64,000 nt of DNA from Myroides pelagicus. Lineage in GTDB: Bacteria > Bacteroidota > Bacteroidia > Flavobacteriales > Flavobacteriaceae. Position numbers and translations under genes: made by a program. A model generated the notes under the pieces. It ran no database searches. It saw only the letters and a program-made list of their open reading frames with translations, and was not told where the DNA came from. Positions 55,576 through 63,742 of the stretch are shown here, one piece after another (positions within the stretch are counted from its first letter, which is position 1; each line of letters opens with the position of its first letter). The stretch covers positions 1 through 64,000 of the forward strand of contig NZ_WMJY01000013.1 in assembly GCF_009711055.1 (NCBI RefSeq), written 5' to 3'.

Positions 55576-57072
55576 ATGATCAGAAAGCTTTCAATTGCCC
55601 TTATATGCTTAACGCCTTTGTGGGTGTCAGCACAGAAAGTAAAGGGAAAAGTATATGAAGATCGCAATGCTAATGCTAAATACGATATAGGAGAGCCAGT
55701 TCTAAATAAGGTGTTGATTAGCAACGGACGAGATATTGTCCAGACTAATCAGCAAGGGGATTATTTTGTTGATGCGATTGAGGGATTGCCCATTTTTGTG
55801 ATCAAACCCTCGTCGTATGCCCCGATAAACAATGCGCTGAATATTCCTGCTTTTTATCTCAAAGTAGAGCAGCAATCAAACAAGGTGATTACCCATGACT
55901 TTGGTATGCAAAGAGTAGAGGAGACCAAAGATTACTCTATAGCTCTATTAGGTGATATGCAAGTGGGGATTATCGATGATATCCACCACGTAGAAAAGCT
56001 AGCAGTAGAAGAGTTGGTAGTGGATAAGCCAACTATGGTTTTTCCTTTAGGGGATTTGGTATTCGATGAGTTGTCTTTGTTTAAAGACTTGGCGCATTCA
56101 CTGAGCCTGATAGGTAGTCCGATGTATTATGTGATTGGTAATCACGATTTAGACTTCGGCGTACAGGATCGCGTGAAGAATCGTGCCAAGAGTTATGAGG
56201 CTGTCTTTGGGCCATCTTATTACGCTTTAGTATATGATGACGAATTGTTTTTGGTCTTAAACAACAATTACCCCATTGACGACAAAGCCTATGTAGGGAA
56301 GATTGATGACAACCAAAAGCACTTTGTAAAAAATGCGCTGGCTGCTCACAAAGACAAAGTGAGTCGCGTCAATGTGATGATGCATATACCGGTGGAGTTT
56401 ATGCAGGACAAACAAGACTTTATAGGCTTATTTGCTGATTACGAACACGTATTTGTAGCTACAGGGCACACCCATACGCAGTATCACCGCTTTTTTGAAC
56501 GCGAAGGGCAAGAGCCAATTCATCAGTTAGTTGCAGGAGCAGTCTGTGGTGCTTGGTGGCAAGGCCCTCATGATATTAAGGGAATTCCCTTTGCGATGAT
56601 GTATGACGGTACGTGGAAGGGGTATTGGCGATTAAACCGTACCGATGGAAAACACACATTGACTTACAAAGTATCAGGTTATGACAAGGATCTACAGATG
56701 AGTGTCTTTGTACCAGAGGTGAATCAATGGGATACATTAGCTAATGCATTGAATGATGATTATGTTTATGCTAATGTATTTGCAGGTAATGAGCATACTG
56801 AGGTAGAGATTAGTTATGATGGTCAATTATGGTTACCGATGGAGTACTACCTAGGCGTGGATCCACAGTTTGAGCGATTGGTACTCTTGCAAGAAGCAGG
56901 ACGCTTTAAGTCGCTCAATGTTTCAGGCATTGTCGATGCAAAGCGAAAAAGTACCCATTTGTGGCGTACGCCTCTGCCAAAAACTTTGAAGAAAGGGAGT
57001 TTAATCTATGTCAGAGCGACTCACCCAGCTTTGGGCTTAGACCACACGATCACTCGTGTATATGGAAACTAG
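55576..57072 (+). CDS. Calcineurin-like phosphoesterase with N- and C-terminal accessory domains
   Basis: A signal peptide (1-19, ending VSA) leads to an N-terminal beta domain (about 20-105; VKGKVYEDRNANAKYDIGEP), the metallophosphoesterase core (about 115-330) and a C-terminal domain (345-495). Metal ligands are visible as LLGDMQVGIID, FPLGDLVFDE, VIGNHDLDFG, MMHIPVE and ATGHTHTQYH. The three-domain layout is common in Bacteroidota periplasmic phosphoesterases. It starts 1 bp after the alkaline phosphatase fusion, so translation is coupled and both enzymes probably act on the same imported phospho-compound. Confidence 0.92.
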   Translation: MIRKLSIALICLTPLWVSAQKVKGKVYEDRNANAKYDIGEPVLNKVLISNGRDIVQTNQQGDYFVDAIEGLPIFVIKPSSYAPINNALNIPAFYLKVEQQSNKVITHDFGMQRVEETKDYSIALLGDMQVGIIDDIHHVEKLAVEELVVDKPTMVFPLGDLVFDELSLFKDLAHSLSLIGSPMYYVIGNHDLDFGVQDRVKNRAKSYEAVFGPSYYALVYDDELFLVLNNNYPIDDKAYVGKIDDNQKHFVKNALAAHKDKVSRVNVMMHIPVEFMQDKQDFIGLFADYEHVFVATGHTHTQYHRFFEREGQEPIHQLVAGAVCGAWWQGPHDIKGIPFAMMYDGTWKGYWRLNRTDGKHTLTYKVSGYDKDLQMSVFVPEVNQWDTLANALNDDYVYANVFAGNEHTEVEISYDGQLWLPMEYYLGVDPQFERLVLLQEAGRFKSLNVSGIVDAKRKSTHLWRTPLPKTLKKGSLIYVRATHPALGLDHTITRVYGN

Positions 57073-57080
57073 GATAATCT

Positions 57081-57149
57081 AAAAACAGCGAATACCTGAG
57101 TTCATATAGCTTAGGCAATGTGGGAAACAACTGCTTTGTTGCTGTTTTT
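57081..57149 (+). terminator. Structured 3' end of the phosphatase operon
   Basis: AAAAACAGC (57081-57089) pairs with GCTGTTTTT (57141-57149), enclosing two small hairpins (CCTGAG/CTTAGG and CAAC/GTTG). It starts 9 bp after the stop. It is probably the operon's terminator; the branched form is unusual. Confidence 0.5.
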
Positions 57150-57524
57150 ATTTTAATATTTAATTAAGTTGTGAAAAGACTGTTTGTGCTGATCTACAGC
57201 AGAGTATATAGCCCTCTGCACTTGACCTATGTGCGCTAGAAGTAGGTTGAGGTAAGTGGATTGACAGTCGTGAAATTAAAGACTTCTAAGAAGTAAGGAA
57301 ACTGGGTTAATAGCTTGCCAGTGACTGCACTTTTTGGAGGTCTTTTTCATTTATATCACATCGTTTCCTGTTTCCTGTTTCAAAGCCCTCGCGCGCCTCC
57401 TGGCTCCTTCACTAAAAATGTCCACTGGACATTTTCTTTACGCTCGGTCCTCCTGTTTCCTGTTCCCGTAGAGCATTTGTGCTTTTTTTATAAGAAGGCA
57501 ATCCATATTTCACCTCCTGTTTTT
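57150..57524. other. Intergenic region holding a repeat module
   Basis: 375 bp without a credible gene. Its right part (57366-57464) is a GC-richer repeat module described separately. A plus-strand frame at 57315-57569 runs through the module and is not considered a gene. Confidence 0.5.
57366..57464. repeat. Intergenic palindrome module bounded by 14-bp direct repeats
   Basis: TCCTGTTTCCTGTT occurs at 57366-57379 and 57451-57464. Between them is a GC-rich tract (GCCCTCGCGCGCCTCC) and the perfect palindrome AAAATGTCC-ACT-GGACATTTT (57415-57435). Composition differs sharply from the AT-rich surroundings. It has the look of a dispersed REP-like or MITE-like element; only one copy lies in this window. 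Confidence 0.6.
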
Positions 57525-57998
57525 TTATTGGGGATTGGGTGGTTTCTCTTCTATTATATCAGGTGCTAATAACACTTTTTTGACCGGAGCAATTGTATCG
57601 AATACTTTTGCTTCATAGCGGATTTCAAACTCTAAGATGCAGTCTGTCAGGTAACTCATAGCTTCTTCGGTGTATCCACGTGACACACTCAGGTAGTATA
57701 AGGCATCTTCAAAGTTGGTTGCTTTCATGACTTTCTTAGTCTCTATAGCTCCGTCTAATGCTGCTGATAAGGCATCTTGACACCCACAGTCTTCTAAGGC
57801 ATTCATTGCTTTGAGTAGTGCATTTTTAGCTTTTCTCGTGAAGTTTCTCAGATCTCTTGAGTGATCCGTATTATAAGCCTTATCAAAGTTTAAAAGAGCA
57901 ATATCTAAATTCTCATACGCTTTATTACAAGGTTTTTTGTTTTGATCGGCTAATGCGCTTATGCTTATACATAGAAAAAAAATAGTGAGTAGTCTCAT
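57525..57998 (-). CDS. Small secreted helical protein of unknown function
   Basis: A 157-aa protein with a signal peptide (1-17, ending ALA). The mature part is all-helical with four Cys (KPCNKAY, EDCGCQDAL, LTDCILEF), suggesting disulfides or metal binding, and a charged Pro-rich tail. The pattern of helix pairs resembles small periplasmic four-helix proteins, but no family is recognised. It is followed on the same strand by no gene before the repeat module; the next upstream gene is a lipoprotein. Confidence 0.7.
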   Translation of the reverse strand: MRLLTIFFLCISISALADQNKKPCNKAYENLDIALLNFDKAYNTDHSRDLRNFTRKAKNALLKAMNALEDCGCQDALSAALDGAIETKKVMKATNFEDALYYLSVSRGYTEEAMSYLTDCILEFEIRYEAKVFDTIAPVKKVLLAPDIIEEKPPNPQ

Positions 57999-58062
57999 AT
58001 TACAAGATTGCCAAATTTTAATGATGTATCAAAGGTATAGTTTTTAGAGGAAATACCTCTGT

Positions 58063-58899
58063 CTATTTGTGTTCTTGATAAGCGCCAAATAATCCACGCA
58101 ACAAGTTAAACACACTCTTTGACGTGTCAGATGCTTTTTTAAGCTGACTATTTCTCTTACCCGTGAAACTATAAGTTTCGCTATCAGTAGTGATGCTTCC
58201 AGTGATGGTGTTCTGATCCGTATAAGTCGCCTCAACTAATATTGGTCTTGCTTTGGTAAAAGAAGAAAGTACAAAGCCATCACTAGTCATTACCCCATCG
58301 TATCCTAGATCTCTGGTGTGTGAGCCAATCAGTGAAGCTGCTGTTTGATAGAGGTAGATTTTTTCAGTAGTTGATAGCAAAGGTACATAGTAAGCTGTCG
58401 AGTCAACTAGTGCAGTTTGGATTGTCCAGGTACCTGTGGCTGATATGTCAGTATAGGATTCAGGCAAATCAAATCGAGGTTTGTTCGATCGATAAGCGGT
58501 AAAGGGAGTGATTAGCACTTGTTTATCAGCATCAGCAGTGAGGAGTTCTCCTTTTATATGTTCTGTTGTCATCAAGGCTTTGAGTGACCGTGTTTGGTGT
58601 AAATCTAAAGGCACATATAAGGTGTCATGAGTAATGCGAGGATGCTCCAATTGATTGAGTATTGGTCCATCAATGATACGCAGCCGCAAACCATACGCGT
58701 TTAGCTGCTCAGGTTGCAGTATAAAGTTGACGGGGATTTGCTTGTCCTTGACCCTGAAGATAGCTTTGTAGCGATAGGGGTTGTCGATTTGATCTAAGCT
58801 GGTTAATACGTCGCTACAACTCACCAATCCTAAACTCAATACACCAGAGCAGGTGGATAGCATCATTGCATTCAATTTTTTTAAAGGGAACAACTTCAT
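58063..58899 (-). CDS. Lipoprotein of unknown function (278 aa)
   Basis: The lipoprotein signal ends LGLVSC (Cys about residue 28). The remainder is beta-rich: IFRVKDKQIPVNFILQPEQ, TGTWTIQTALVDSTAYYVPL, ITGSITTDSETYSFTGKRN. No domain is recognised. It lies upstream of the small secreted helical gene on the same strand (64-bp gap), so they may be co-transcribed, and is divergent from the membrane protein at 58988. Confidence 0.7.
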   Translation of the reverse strand: MKLFPLKKLNAMMLSTCSGVLSLGLVSCSDVLTSLDQIDNPYRYKAIFRVKDKQIPVNFILQPEQLNAYGLRLRIIDGPILNQLEHPRITHDTLYVPLDLHQTRSLKALMTTEHIKGELLTADADKQVLITPFTAYRSNKPRFDLPESYTDISATGTWTIQTALVDSTAYYVPLLSTTEKIYLYQTAASLIGSHTRDLGYDGVMTSDGFVLSSFTKARPILVEATYTDQNTITGSITTDSETYSFTGKRNSQLKKASDTSKSVFNLLRGLFGAYQEHK

Positions 58900-58987
58900 T
58901 ATGATATCTTTAGTGCTGGAGGCATTACTTTGTTAAAGGTAGTGTTTTTTTAACAAATCGAATTGCTTTACCTTTAACAGAAAAACG

Positions 58988-59437
58988 ATGATGTTAATGA
59001 TTCATGCCATAGTGCAAAAAAGAGTGATGAACCTTATGAGAGGTTTAGTGTTGTTTATTCTTGTTCTTTTTCTTGCTTTAGTAGGGTTGACCATTAGGGA
59101 TTATATGGCTGGTAAGCCATTAGAGGGACTCATTTCAAGTGTATTTTTTATGTTTACTGTCTTACTGGTTATGTTTTATTATTTGTTAGGTTATCTAAAT
59201 GCTTTTTCAATTGATGGGGCTATTTTGACCAAAACAAATGTATTTGGACAACGAAAGACTTTTGATTTATCTGTTGCTGAGACTGAGATTTATATCGGTA
59301 CGCTTTACAATAAGTTAAGTGTAAAAGACGGGTATATTCGCATCACAGCAAAAGGAAATACCCTGCATATAATAGAAGCTAACTATGTAAACTTTAAGCA
59401 GCTGAAAGCATATCTTTTAAATATGGGTGCTAATTAA
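58988..59437 (+). CDS. Small membrane protein with PH-like C-terminal domain
   Basis: A 149-aa protein with two hydrophobic segments (about 17-37 and 46-70) and a cytosolic beta-rich end (about 75-145; GAILTKTNVFGQRKTFDL, YIGTLYNKLSVKDGYIRITA) resembling small bacterial PH-like domains. Several Met codons occur early; the first ATG is used but the start could be residue 14. Function is unknown. It is 79 bp upstream of a small lipoprotein gene on the same strand. Confidence 0.6.
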   Translation: MMLMIHAIVQKRVMNLMRGLVLFILVLFLALVGLTIRDYMAGKPLEGLISSVFFMFTVLLVMFYYLLGYLNAFSIDGAILTKTNVFGQRKTFDLSVAETEIYIGTLYNKLSVKDGYIRITAKGNTLHIIEANYVNFKQLKAYLLNMGAN

Positions 59438-59516
59438 TGATTAAGCCGTGTTATTTACATATGTTTTATGTTATAGGTGAGTTGAAGCGTAATTTAGCTG
59501 TTAAAATTTTATAATT

Positions 59517-59963
59517 ATGATAAAGAAAGTTTTATTAGTTGCCTTAATAGGCTTATTTGGAATGTTTTCAGTAGGGTGTTCCTCTGATGATAGTGGTTCG
59601 AACAATGGTTCAAATGGTACAGAACAGGGAGTTTCAAAGGATACTAAAATAAAAACGCCTACTTGGGTGCAAGGACAGTGGACTGTTGTAGCGGATGGAA
59701 CTAATACGATTGGATATATTGTGAAACCCAATGACTTTTGTACATCAGTAGCAGCAACGATGTGTTATCAGTCAATGATAGATCAAGCTTCTAGAATAAG
59801 TCCAGATGCGGTTAGTGTAGAGCAAGAATACAGTGAAGGATATTACCGCTTATCTATTAACGTTACAGGAGTAGGTTCAACTTATGTTTTCCGTCAAAAA
59901 GAAGGGGGAAATATTAGTATAACTATTGATTCTGGTATGGAAACTCTTTTAAAAAGAAAGTAA
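59517..59963 (+). CDS. Small lipoprotein of unknown function
   Basis: A 148-aa lipoprotein (signal ending FSVGCSSDD, Cys about 21), with a Ser/Asn/Gly spacer and a beta-rich domain (TPTWVQGQWTVVADGTN onward) resembling lipocalin-like small folds. Two Cys (DFCTSVAATMCYQ) may pair. It is followed 5 bp later by a strong terminator. No family is recognised. Confidence 0.7.
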   Translation: MIKKVLLVALIGLFGMFSVGCSSDDSGSNNGSNGTEQGVSKDTKIKTPTWVQGQWTVVADGTNTIGYIVKPNDFCTSVAATMCYQSMIDQASRISPDAVSVEQEYSEGYYRLSINVTGVGSTYVFRQKEGGNISITIDSGMETLLKRK

Positions 59964-59968
59964 GTGAT

Positions 59969-60010
59969 AAAACAACAAAGCAGTAGCGATCACTACTGCT
60001 TTGTTGTTTT
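59969..60010. terminator. Bidirectional terminator between convergent genes
   Basis: An 18-bp perfect stem, AAAACAACAAAGCAGTAG (59969-59986) with its complement at 59993-60010, around a 6-nt CGATCA loop. A-rich on one side and T-rich on the other, it can end both the lipoprotein gene and the minus-strand copper operon. Confidence 0.92.
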
Positions 60011-60023
60011 GTAATTTATATAG

Positions 60024-60635
60024 TTAGTTTACTTCTGGACTATACATTTCTTGTGTCATTCCACATTTTAGCATAGAAGCTCCATATAGTGGATTTAATA
60101 GTTCCTGCTGATCACTTAACCATGTACCTCCTTTTTTCTCATACATAGGGCAGTATTGTTGATAAACCACGCGGTCTGTACCTACCTCTTGGATTAATCC
60201 TTTTAAGTCGTGACTCAATGCTTCAAAGTGTGCACGTTGAGTTTTGATGTCTCCAGTAACAATTCCAGTTGCTTCAGCTTCTATTTTAGCAATTGTCGCT
60301 TTAGCCGTTTCAGTGGTTAAGTTAGCTTGAACGGCTTTTACCGCCTGAACTAACGCTTTTCCTGTTTCTGTAGCCTTAGTCTGATCATCGTTTTGTAGAG
60401 CTTGTTTTGTTTGGAAATAAGCATCAAGTACTGGTTTTAATACCACAGAGTGTTTTGTAGCTACTGTGTTAAGGTCTTTTGCATCACCAGCTGGGTGATT
60501 GTGGTGATTACCACCGTGGTGCATTGTTGCTTCTGTTGTTGCAGCTTGGGTAGTTTCCTGTTTTTGTTCTTTTTTGTCGTTGCACGCTACAAATCCAATA
60601 CTTAGGAATAGGGCTGCTAAAATTACTTTTCTCAT
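60024..60635 (-). CDS. DUF3347 lipoprotein, copper-efflux associated
   Basis: The lipoprotein signal ends GFVAC. A His-rich stretch TMHHGGNHHNHPAGD (about 37-51) can bind metal. The DUF3347 domain follows (about 60-200; LKPVLDAYFQTKQALQNDD, ALSHDLKGLI, VYQQYCPMYEKKGGTWLSD, CGMTQEMYSPEV). The Y-C-P-M-Y motif and LKCGM are Cu-ligand-like Cys/Met clusters. It is last in the minus-strand operon, 26 bp after cusB. The domain is often fused to, or encoded next to, CusB adaptors. It may hand copper to the efflux pump. Confidence 0.88.
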   Translation of the reverse strand: MRKVILAALFLSIGFVACNDKKEQKQETTQAATTEATMHHGGNHHNHPAGDAKDLNTVATKHSVVLKPVLDAYFQTKQALQNDDQTKATETGKALVQAVKAVQANLTTETAKATIAKIEAEATGIVTGDIKTQRAHFEALSHDLKGLIQEVGTDRVVYQQYCPMYEKKGGTWLSDQQELLNPLYGASMLKCGMTQEMYSPEVN

Positions 60636-60661
60636 CTTATTATTCGTTTTTTAATTATTAA

Positions 60662-62248
60662 TTACAATCTCTCGTATTGGCAACAGCTATGTAAATTTAC
60701 ATAATCTTTTTCAGTTGCTTTATGAAATTCTGTGTCGTGTCCTACCTTTGCAATTGCTTGACTGATAGCTTCTTTTGTTGTTTTTTTCTTGTCGTAGTTT
60801 AGGTGAAGTTCTTTTGTGTCCACTACCCAATCTACAGACAATACACCAGCGACTGTCTTGGCAGCATCTTCAATACGCTCTTTACATAGTCCACAGTTTC
60901 CAGATACTTTAAACATGGCGTGATCTGCTTTGGCCTGTGTTGTAGTATTGTGATCTGCGTGGCCAGCATGTCCAGTAACTGCTCCAGCACCGTCGTTGTT
61001 CATCATGCTTGTCTTCCCTTCTAATTGGGCTGAGGCGTCTACTGTAAATACACCGTTTGTTACGATTTCTTCTCCTGAATTTAATCCAGTCATCACTACA
61101 TAGCTATCTCCTAATGATGGACCTAGTTCAACTTCTCTTAGCTTAAAAGCTGGTGTAGTAGTATTGGGTTGTTTTACATAGATGATAGAGCGCTTACCTG
61201 TCCATAGTACAGCTGATTTAGGAATGATGATTTCATTATTGTATTGCTTCATTGGTGCTTTTACACGTGCATTGGCATACATCTCAGGTTTTAGCTTTTG
61301 GTCTTTGTTGTTGGTTTCTACTCTTACTTTGGCTGTTCTGGTAGTTGCATCAATTATTGGGTTGATGAAACTAATCTTACCAGTATAGATTTCTCCAGGT
61401 AAACTCTGAAGGGTATAAGTCAGCTGGTCACCTACTTTTAGGAAAGGTAAATCTTGTTCGTATGCGTCAAATACCGCCCATACTTTAGACAGATTAGACA
61501 CACTGTACAAGACTGTACCTTGACTGATATAATCTCCTTCATTTACATTTTTTGCTACGACTATCCCACTTGTATTTGCATATACATTGACATAAGGGGA
61601 TACTTTTTTCGAGCTCAAGATGTTGTTAATTTGACTGTCGGACATTTTCCATAAACGCAATTTCTCTTTAGCGGCGTCAACTAAAAGCGGTTGAAAGTCT
61701 TTTAGTTTCACTGCCTCTAGTAATTCTTGTTGCGCTGTGAGTAGGTCAGGGGAGTAGATACTCGCGATTAGCTGTCCTTGGCGTACAGACTCACCAGTAA
61801 AGTTGACATTTAATCGTTCGATACGTCCATTCACGTGTGATGTTTGCGATTGTTGTAAGCGCTCATCGACTTGGATTGTACCGTAGAGTTGTATGTCTTT
61901 GATTGGCTCTTCACTACTGACTCTGGTAGTTTGTATGTTGGCTAAAGCGATTGCTTGTTTAGACATTTGGATAGCATTGTCATCAATAGCGTCGTCTCCA
62001 GAGTCCGTTGCTTTTAGTGGGATTAAATCCATTGCACACAAAGGACACTTTCCTGGTTTATCCATTTTGATCTGGGGGTGCATTGAACACGTCCATACTG
62101 TAGCAGCCTGTGTTGTTGGTGCTTCATCTCCATTGTGCTGGTGTGTAGCTGCTGAGCCAAAGACTAACCACCCCAATAATAGCCCGACTAGTAAAACACT
62201 ACTGTATTTGACTAGGTTGTTTCGAAATATATTTTTAATCGTTTCCAT
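60662..62248 (-). CDS. cusB: CusB-type efflux adaptor with heavy-metal-binding and C-terminal HMA domains
   Basis: One N-terminal membrane anchor (about 14-33) precedes a heavy-metal-binding domain (52-80; WTCSMHPQIKMDKPGKCPLC then AMDLIP), the RND adaptor core (about 105-405; HVNGRIERLNV, SGIVVAKNVNEGDYISQGT, MTGLNSGEEIVTNGVF) and, after a linker, an HMA metal-transfer domain (about 445-510; VSGNCGLCKERIEDAAKTV with C-x-x-C). The tail HSCCQYERL adds a Cys pair. It connects CusA to the TolC-type channel and receives Cu(I) or Ag(I). It starts 3 bp after the TolC gene. Confidence 0.93.
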   Translation of the reverse strand: METIKNIFRNNLVKYSSVLLVGLLLGWLVFGSAATHQHNGDEAPTTQAATVWTCSMHPQIKMDKPGKCPLCAMDLIPLKATDSGDDAIDDNAIQMSKQAIALANIQTTRVSSEEPIKDIQLYGTIQVDERLQQSQTSHVNGRIERLNVNFTGESVRQGQLIASIYSPDLLTAQQELLEAVKLKDFQPLLVDAAKEKLRLWKMSDSQINNILSSKKVSPYVNVYANTSGIVVAKNVNEGDYISQGTVLYSVSNLSKVWAVFDAYEQDLPFLKVGDQLTYTLQSLPGEIYTGKISFINPIIDATTRTAKVRVETNNKDQKLKPEMYANARVKAPMKQYNNEIIIPKSAVLWTGKRSIIYVKQPNTTTPAFKLREVELGPSLGDSYVVMTGLNSGEEIVTNGVFTVDASAQLEGKTSMMNNDGAGAVTGHAGHADHNTTTQAKADHAMFKVSGNCGLCKERIEDAAKTVAGVLSVDWVVDTKELHLNYDKKKTTKEAISQAIAKVGHDTEFHKATEKDYVNLHSCCQYERL

Positions 62249-62251
62249 TGC

Positions 62252-63742
62252 TTATTGTTTTTGTGTCTGGCTACCTACAGCCATTAATTTGTTTATCGAA
62301 GCCACCATTGTATTGTAGTTAGCGATTGCTTCTGCCTTTTTTAATTGATAGTCCAGTAGTTGTCGTTGCACCTGAATGACATTAGTCAAATCACTTTTAC
62401 CAGCGACAAATTCTTTAACTATCAAGTTGAATGTGGTCTGTGCTAAAGTAGTCTGTTTGTCGTATAGTTGAATAGTGCGTTGGGCATCGTCTAATTGATT
62501 TTTGTAGCCGTAATATTCCGACTTTAAGTTGTTCAGGGTGTTTTGCATGGTCTGCTGGCTAGACTTCCACCACATTTTACCTTCTTCTTGCTCAGCGTTG
62601 TATTTTTTTCTGAAAATTGGCAAACTCACGGTCAGCATCGGCATTATCATATCCTTTCCATTCATATCTCCCATGGCTAGCATTGGATCATTGGTTTTGC
62701 CCAGAATCATGTATTGTACACCCACTCCTAGCATGGGGTAGCTCATCTTTCTATCCATTGCCGACTTAGCTTTATAGGCTAAGCTTTGTTCCTGTATCAT
62801 TCCTAGCATTGGATTGTTGTTTTCAATCTCACTAATGGCTTGATCGTCTGCCATCAAATAGTCTACTTGTCGTATTGTTTTGTCGATCGTCACTTCTTGA
62901 TTAGCTTCGCGATTAAGTAGCGCATTGAACTTTACTTTTTCGGTTTTTACACTTGCTTGTAGGCTCTGTATTGTATTTTCTATTTCGATGATTTCTAGTC
63001 GTATGCGAAGTACATCAGACATGCCCATTGAACTACTACTTGTCATACTGCTCATGGCAGAACCTCCACTGATTGTGTTACTCGTACTAGGCGTGCTTGC
63101 TGCTGGTTGGTTTGCTGTTGTACTACCTCCCATACTCATGCCTCCCATACCAGCTGTACTACTACTACTGGCTGCTGGAGTAGAAGACGCGTTATTTGAA
63201 GTCATCGAGCTTGTATTGCTGCCAGCAGATACGGTAGGTGCAGAGAAACGTTTAAGAGCTAGTTCTTCTAATTGAACTAATAGCGATTTGTTTTGCTCTG
63301 CATTTTTTAGCTGCTGGTCTAGCTTTTGTAACACATACCATTGAGTATAGACTTGCAGTATCGTTGTTTGCTTGGCCTGTAGGTATTCTTGATATTTCAT
63401 TTGAGCCATGTGATTGGCTTCTGTTTTTGCTGCTTTTTTCGTGCCAAACCACGGAAGCATTTGCATCAGTGTCACATCTCCAATTTGGCGCCCTCCCACG
63501 ATTTCCATTGGTTTAGTATAAAACCCTAAAGACAGTTCAGGGTCTTGAAAGGCACCAGCCTGGTCGATCTGTTTTTCTGTAGCTTCATAGGCGTGGTATT
63601 GCGCCTGAATAGCTGGGTTTTGCTCCAAAGCTATTTGCAAATAGCTTGCGAGTGAATCTACCGGCTGCTGTGCCCAGCTGCTAATAGCTGTAGCAGTAGC
63701 AATGACGGTAAACAGTAAAGGTCTATATATCTTAAGCTTCAT
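62252..63742 (-). CDS. TolC-family outer-membrane channel (CusC-type) with Met/Ser-rich insertion
   Basis: The signal peptide (1-24, ending WAQ) precedes TolC repeats (LQIALEQNPAIQAQYHAYEA, QAGAFQDPELSLGF, and LPIFRKKYNAEQEEGKMWW in the second half). Between the two halves, residues about 168-242 form a 75-residue Ser/Thr/Met/Gly-rich insertion (GMGGMSMGG, SAMSSMTSSSSMGMSD) not expected in TolC proteins. Met-rich segments bind Cu(I) and Ag(I) in other copper proteins, so a metal-capturing loop is plausible but inferred. The start overlaps the end of cusA by 11 bp; cusB follows after 3 bp. Confidence 0.9.
   Translation of the reverse strand: MKLKIYRPLLFTVIATATAISSWAQQPVDSLASYLQIALEQNPAIQAQYHAYEATEKQIDQAGAFQDPELSLGFYTKPMEIVGGRQIGDVTLMQMLPWFGTKKAAKTEANHMAQMKYQEYLQAKQTTILQVYTQWYVLQKLDQQLKNAEQNKSLLVQLEELALKRFSAPTVSAGSNTSSMTSNNASSTPAASSSSTAGMGGMSMGGSTTANQPAASTPSTSNTISGGSAMSSMTSSSSMGMSDVLRIRLEIIEIENTIQSLQASVKTEKVKFNALLNREANQEVTIDKTIRQVDYLMADDQAISEIENNNPMLGMIQEQSLAYKAKSAMDRKMSYPMLGVGVQYMILGKTNDPMLAMGDMNGKDMIMPMLTVSLPIFRKKYNAEQEEGKMWWKSSQQTMQNTLNNLKSEYYGYKNQLDDAQRTIQLYDKQTTLAQTTFNLIVKEFVAGKSDLTNVIQVQRQLLDYQLKKAEAIANYNTMVASINKLMAVGSQTQKQ

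Noticed and set aside
57315..57569. 84-aa plus-strand frame
   Set aside because: It runs through the repeat module and overlaps the end of the minus-strand secreted protein; composition looks non-coding.
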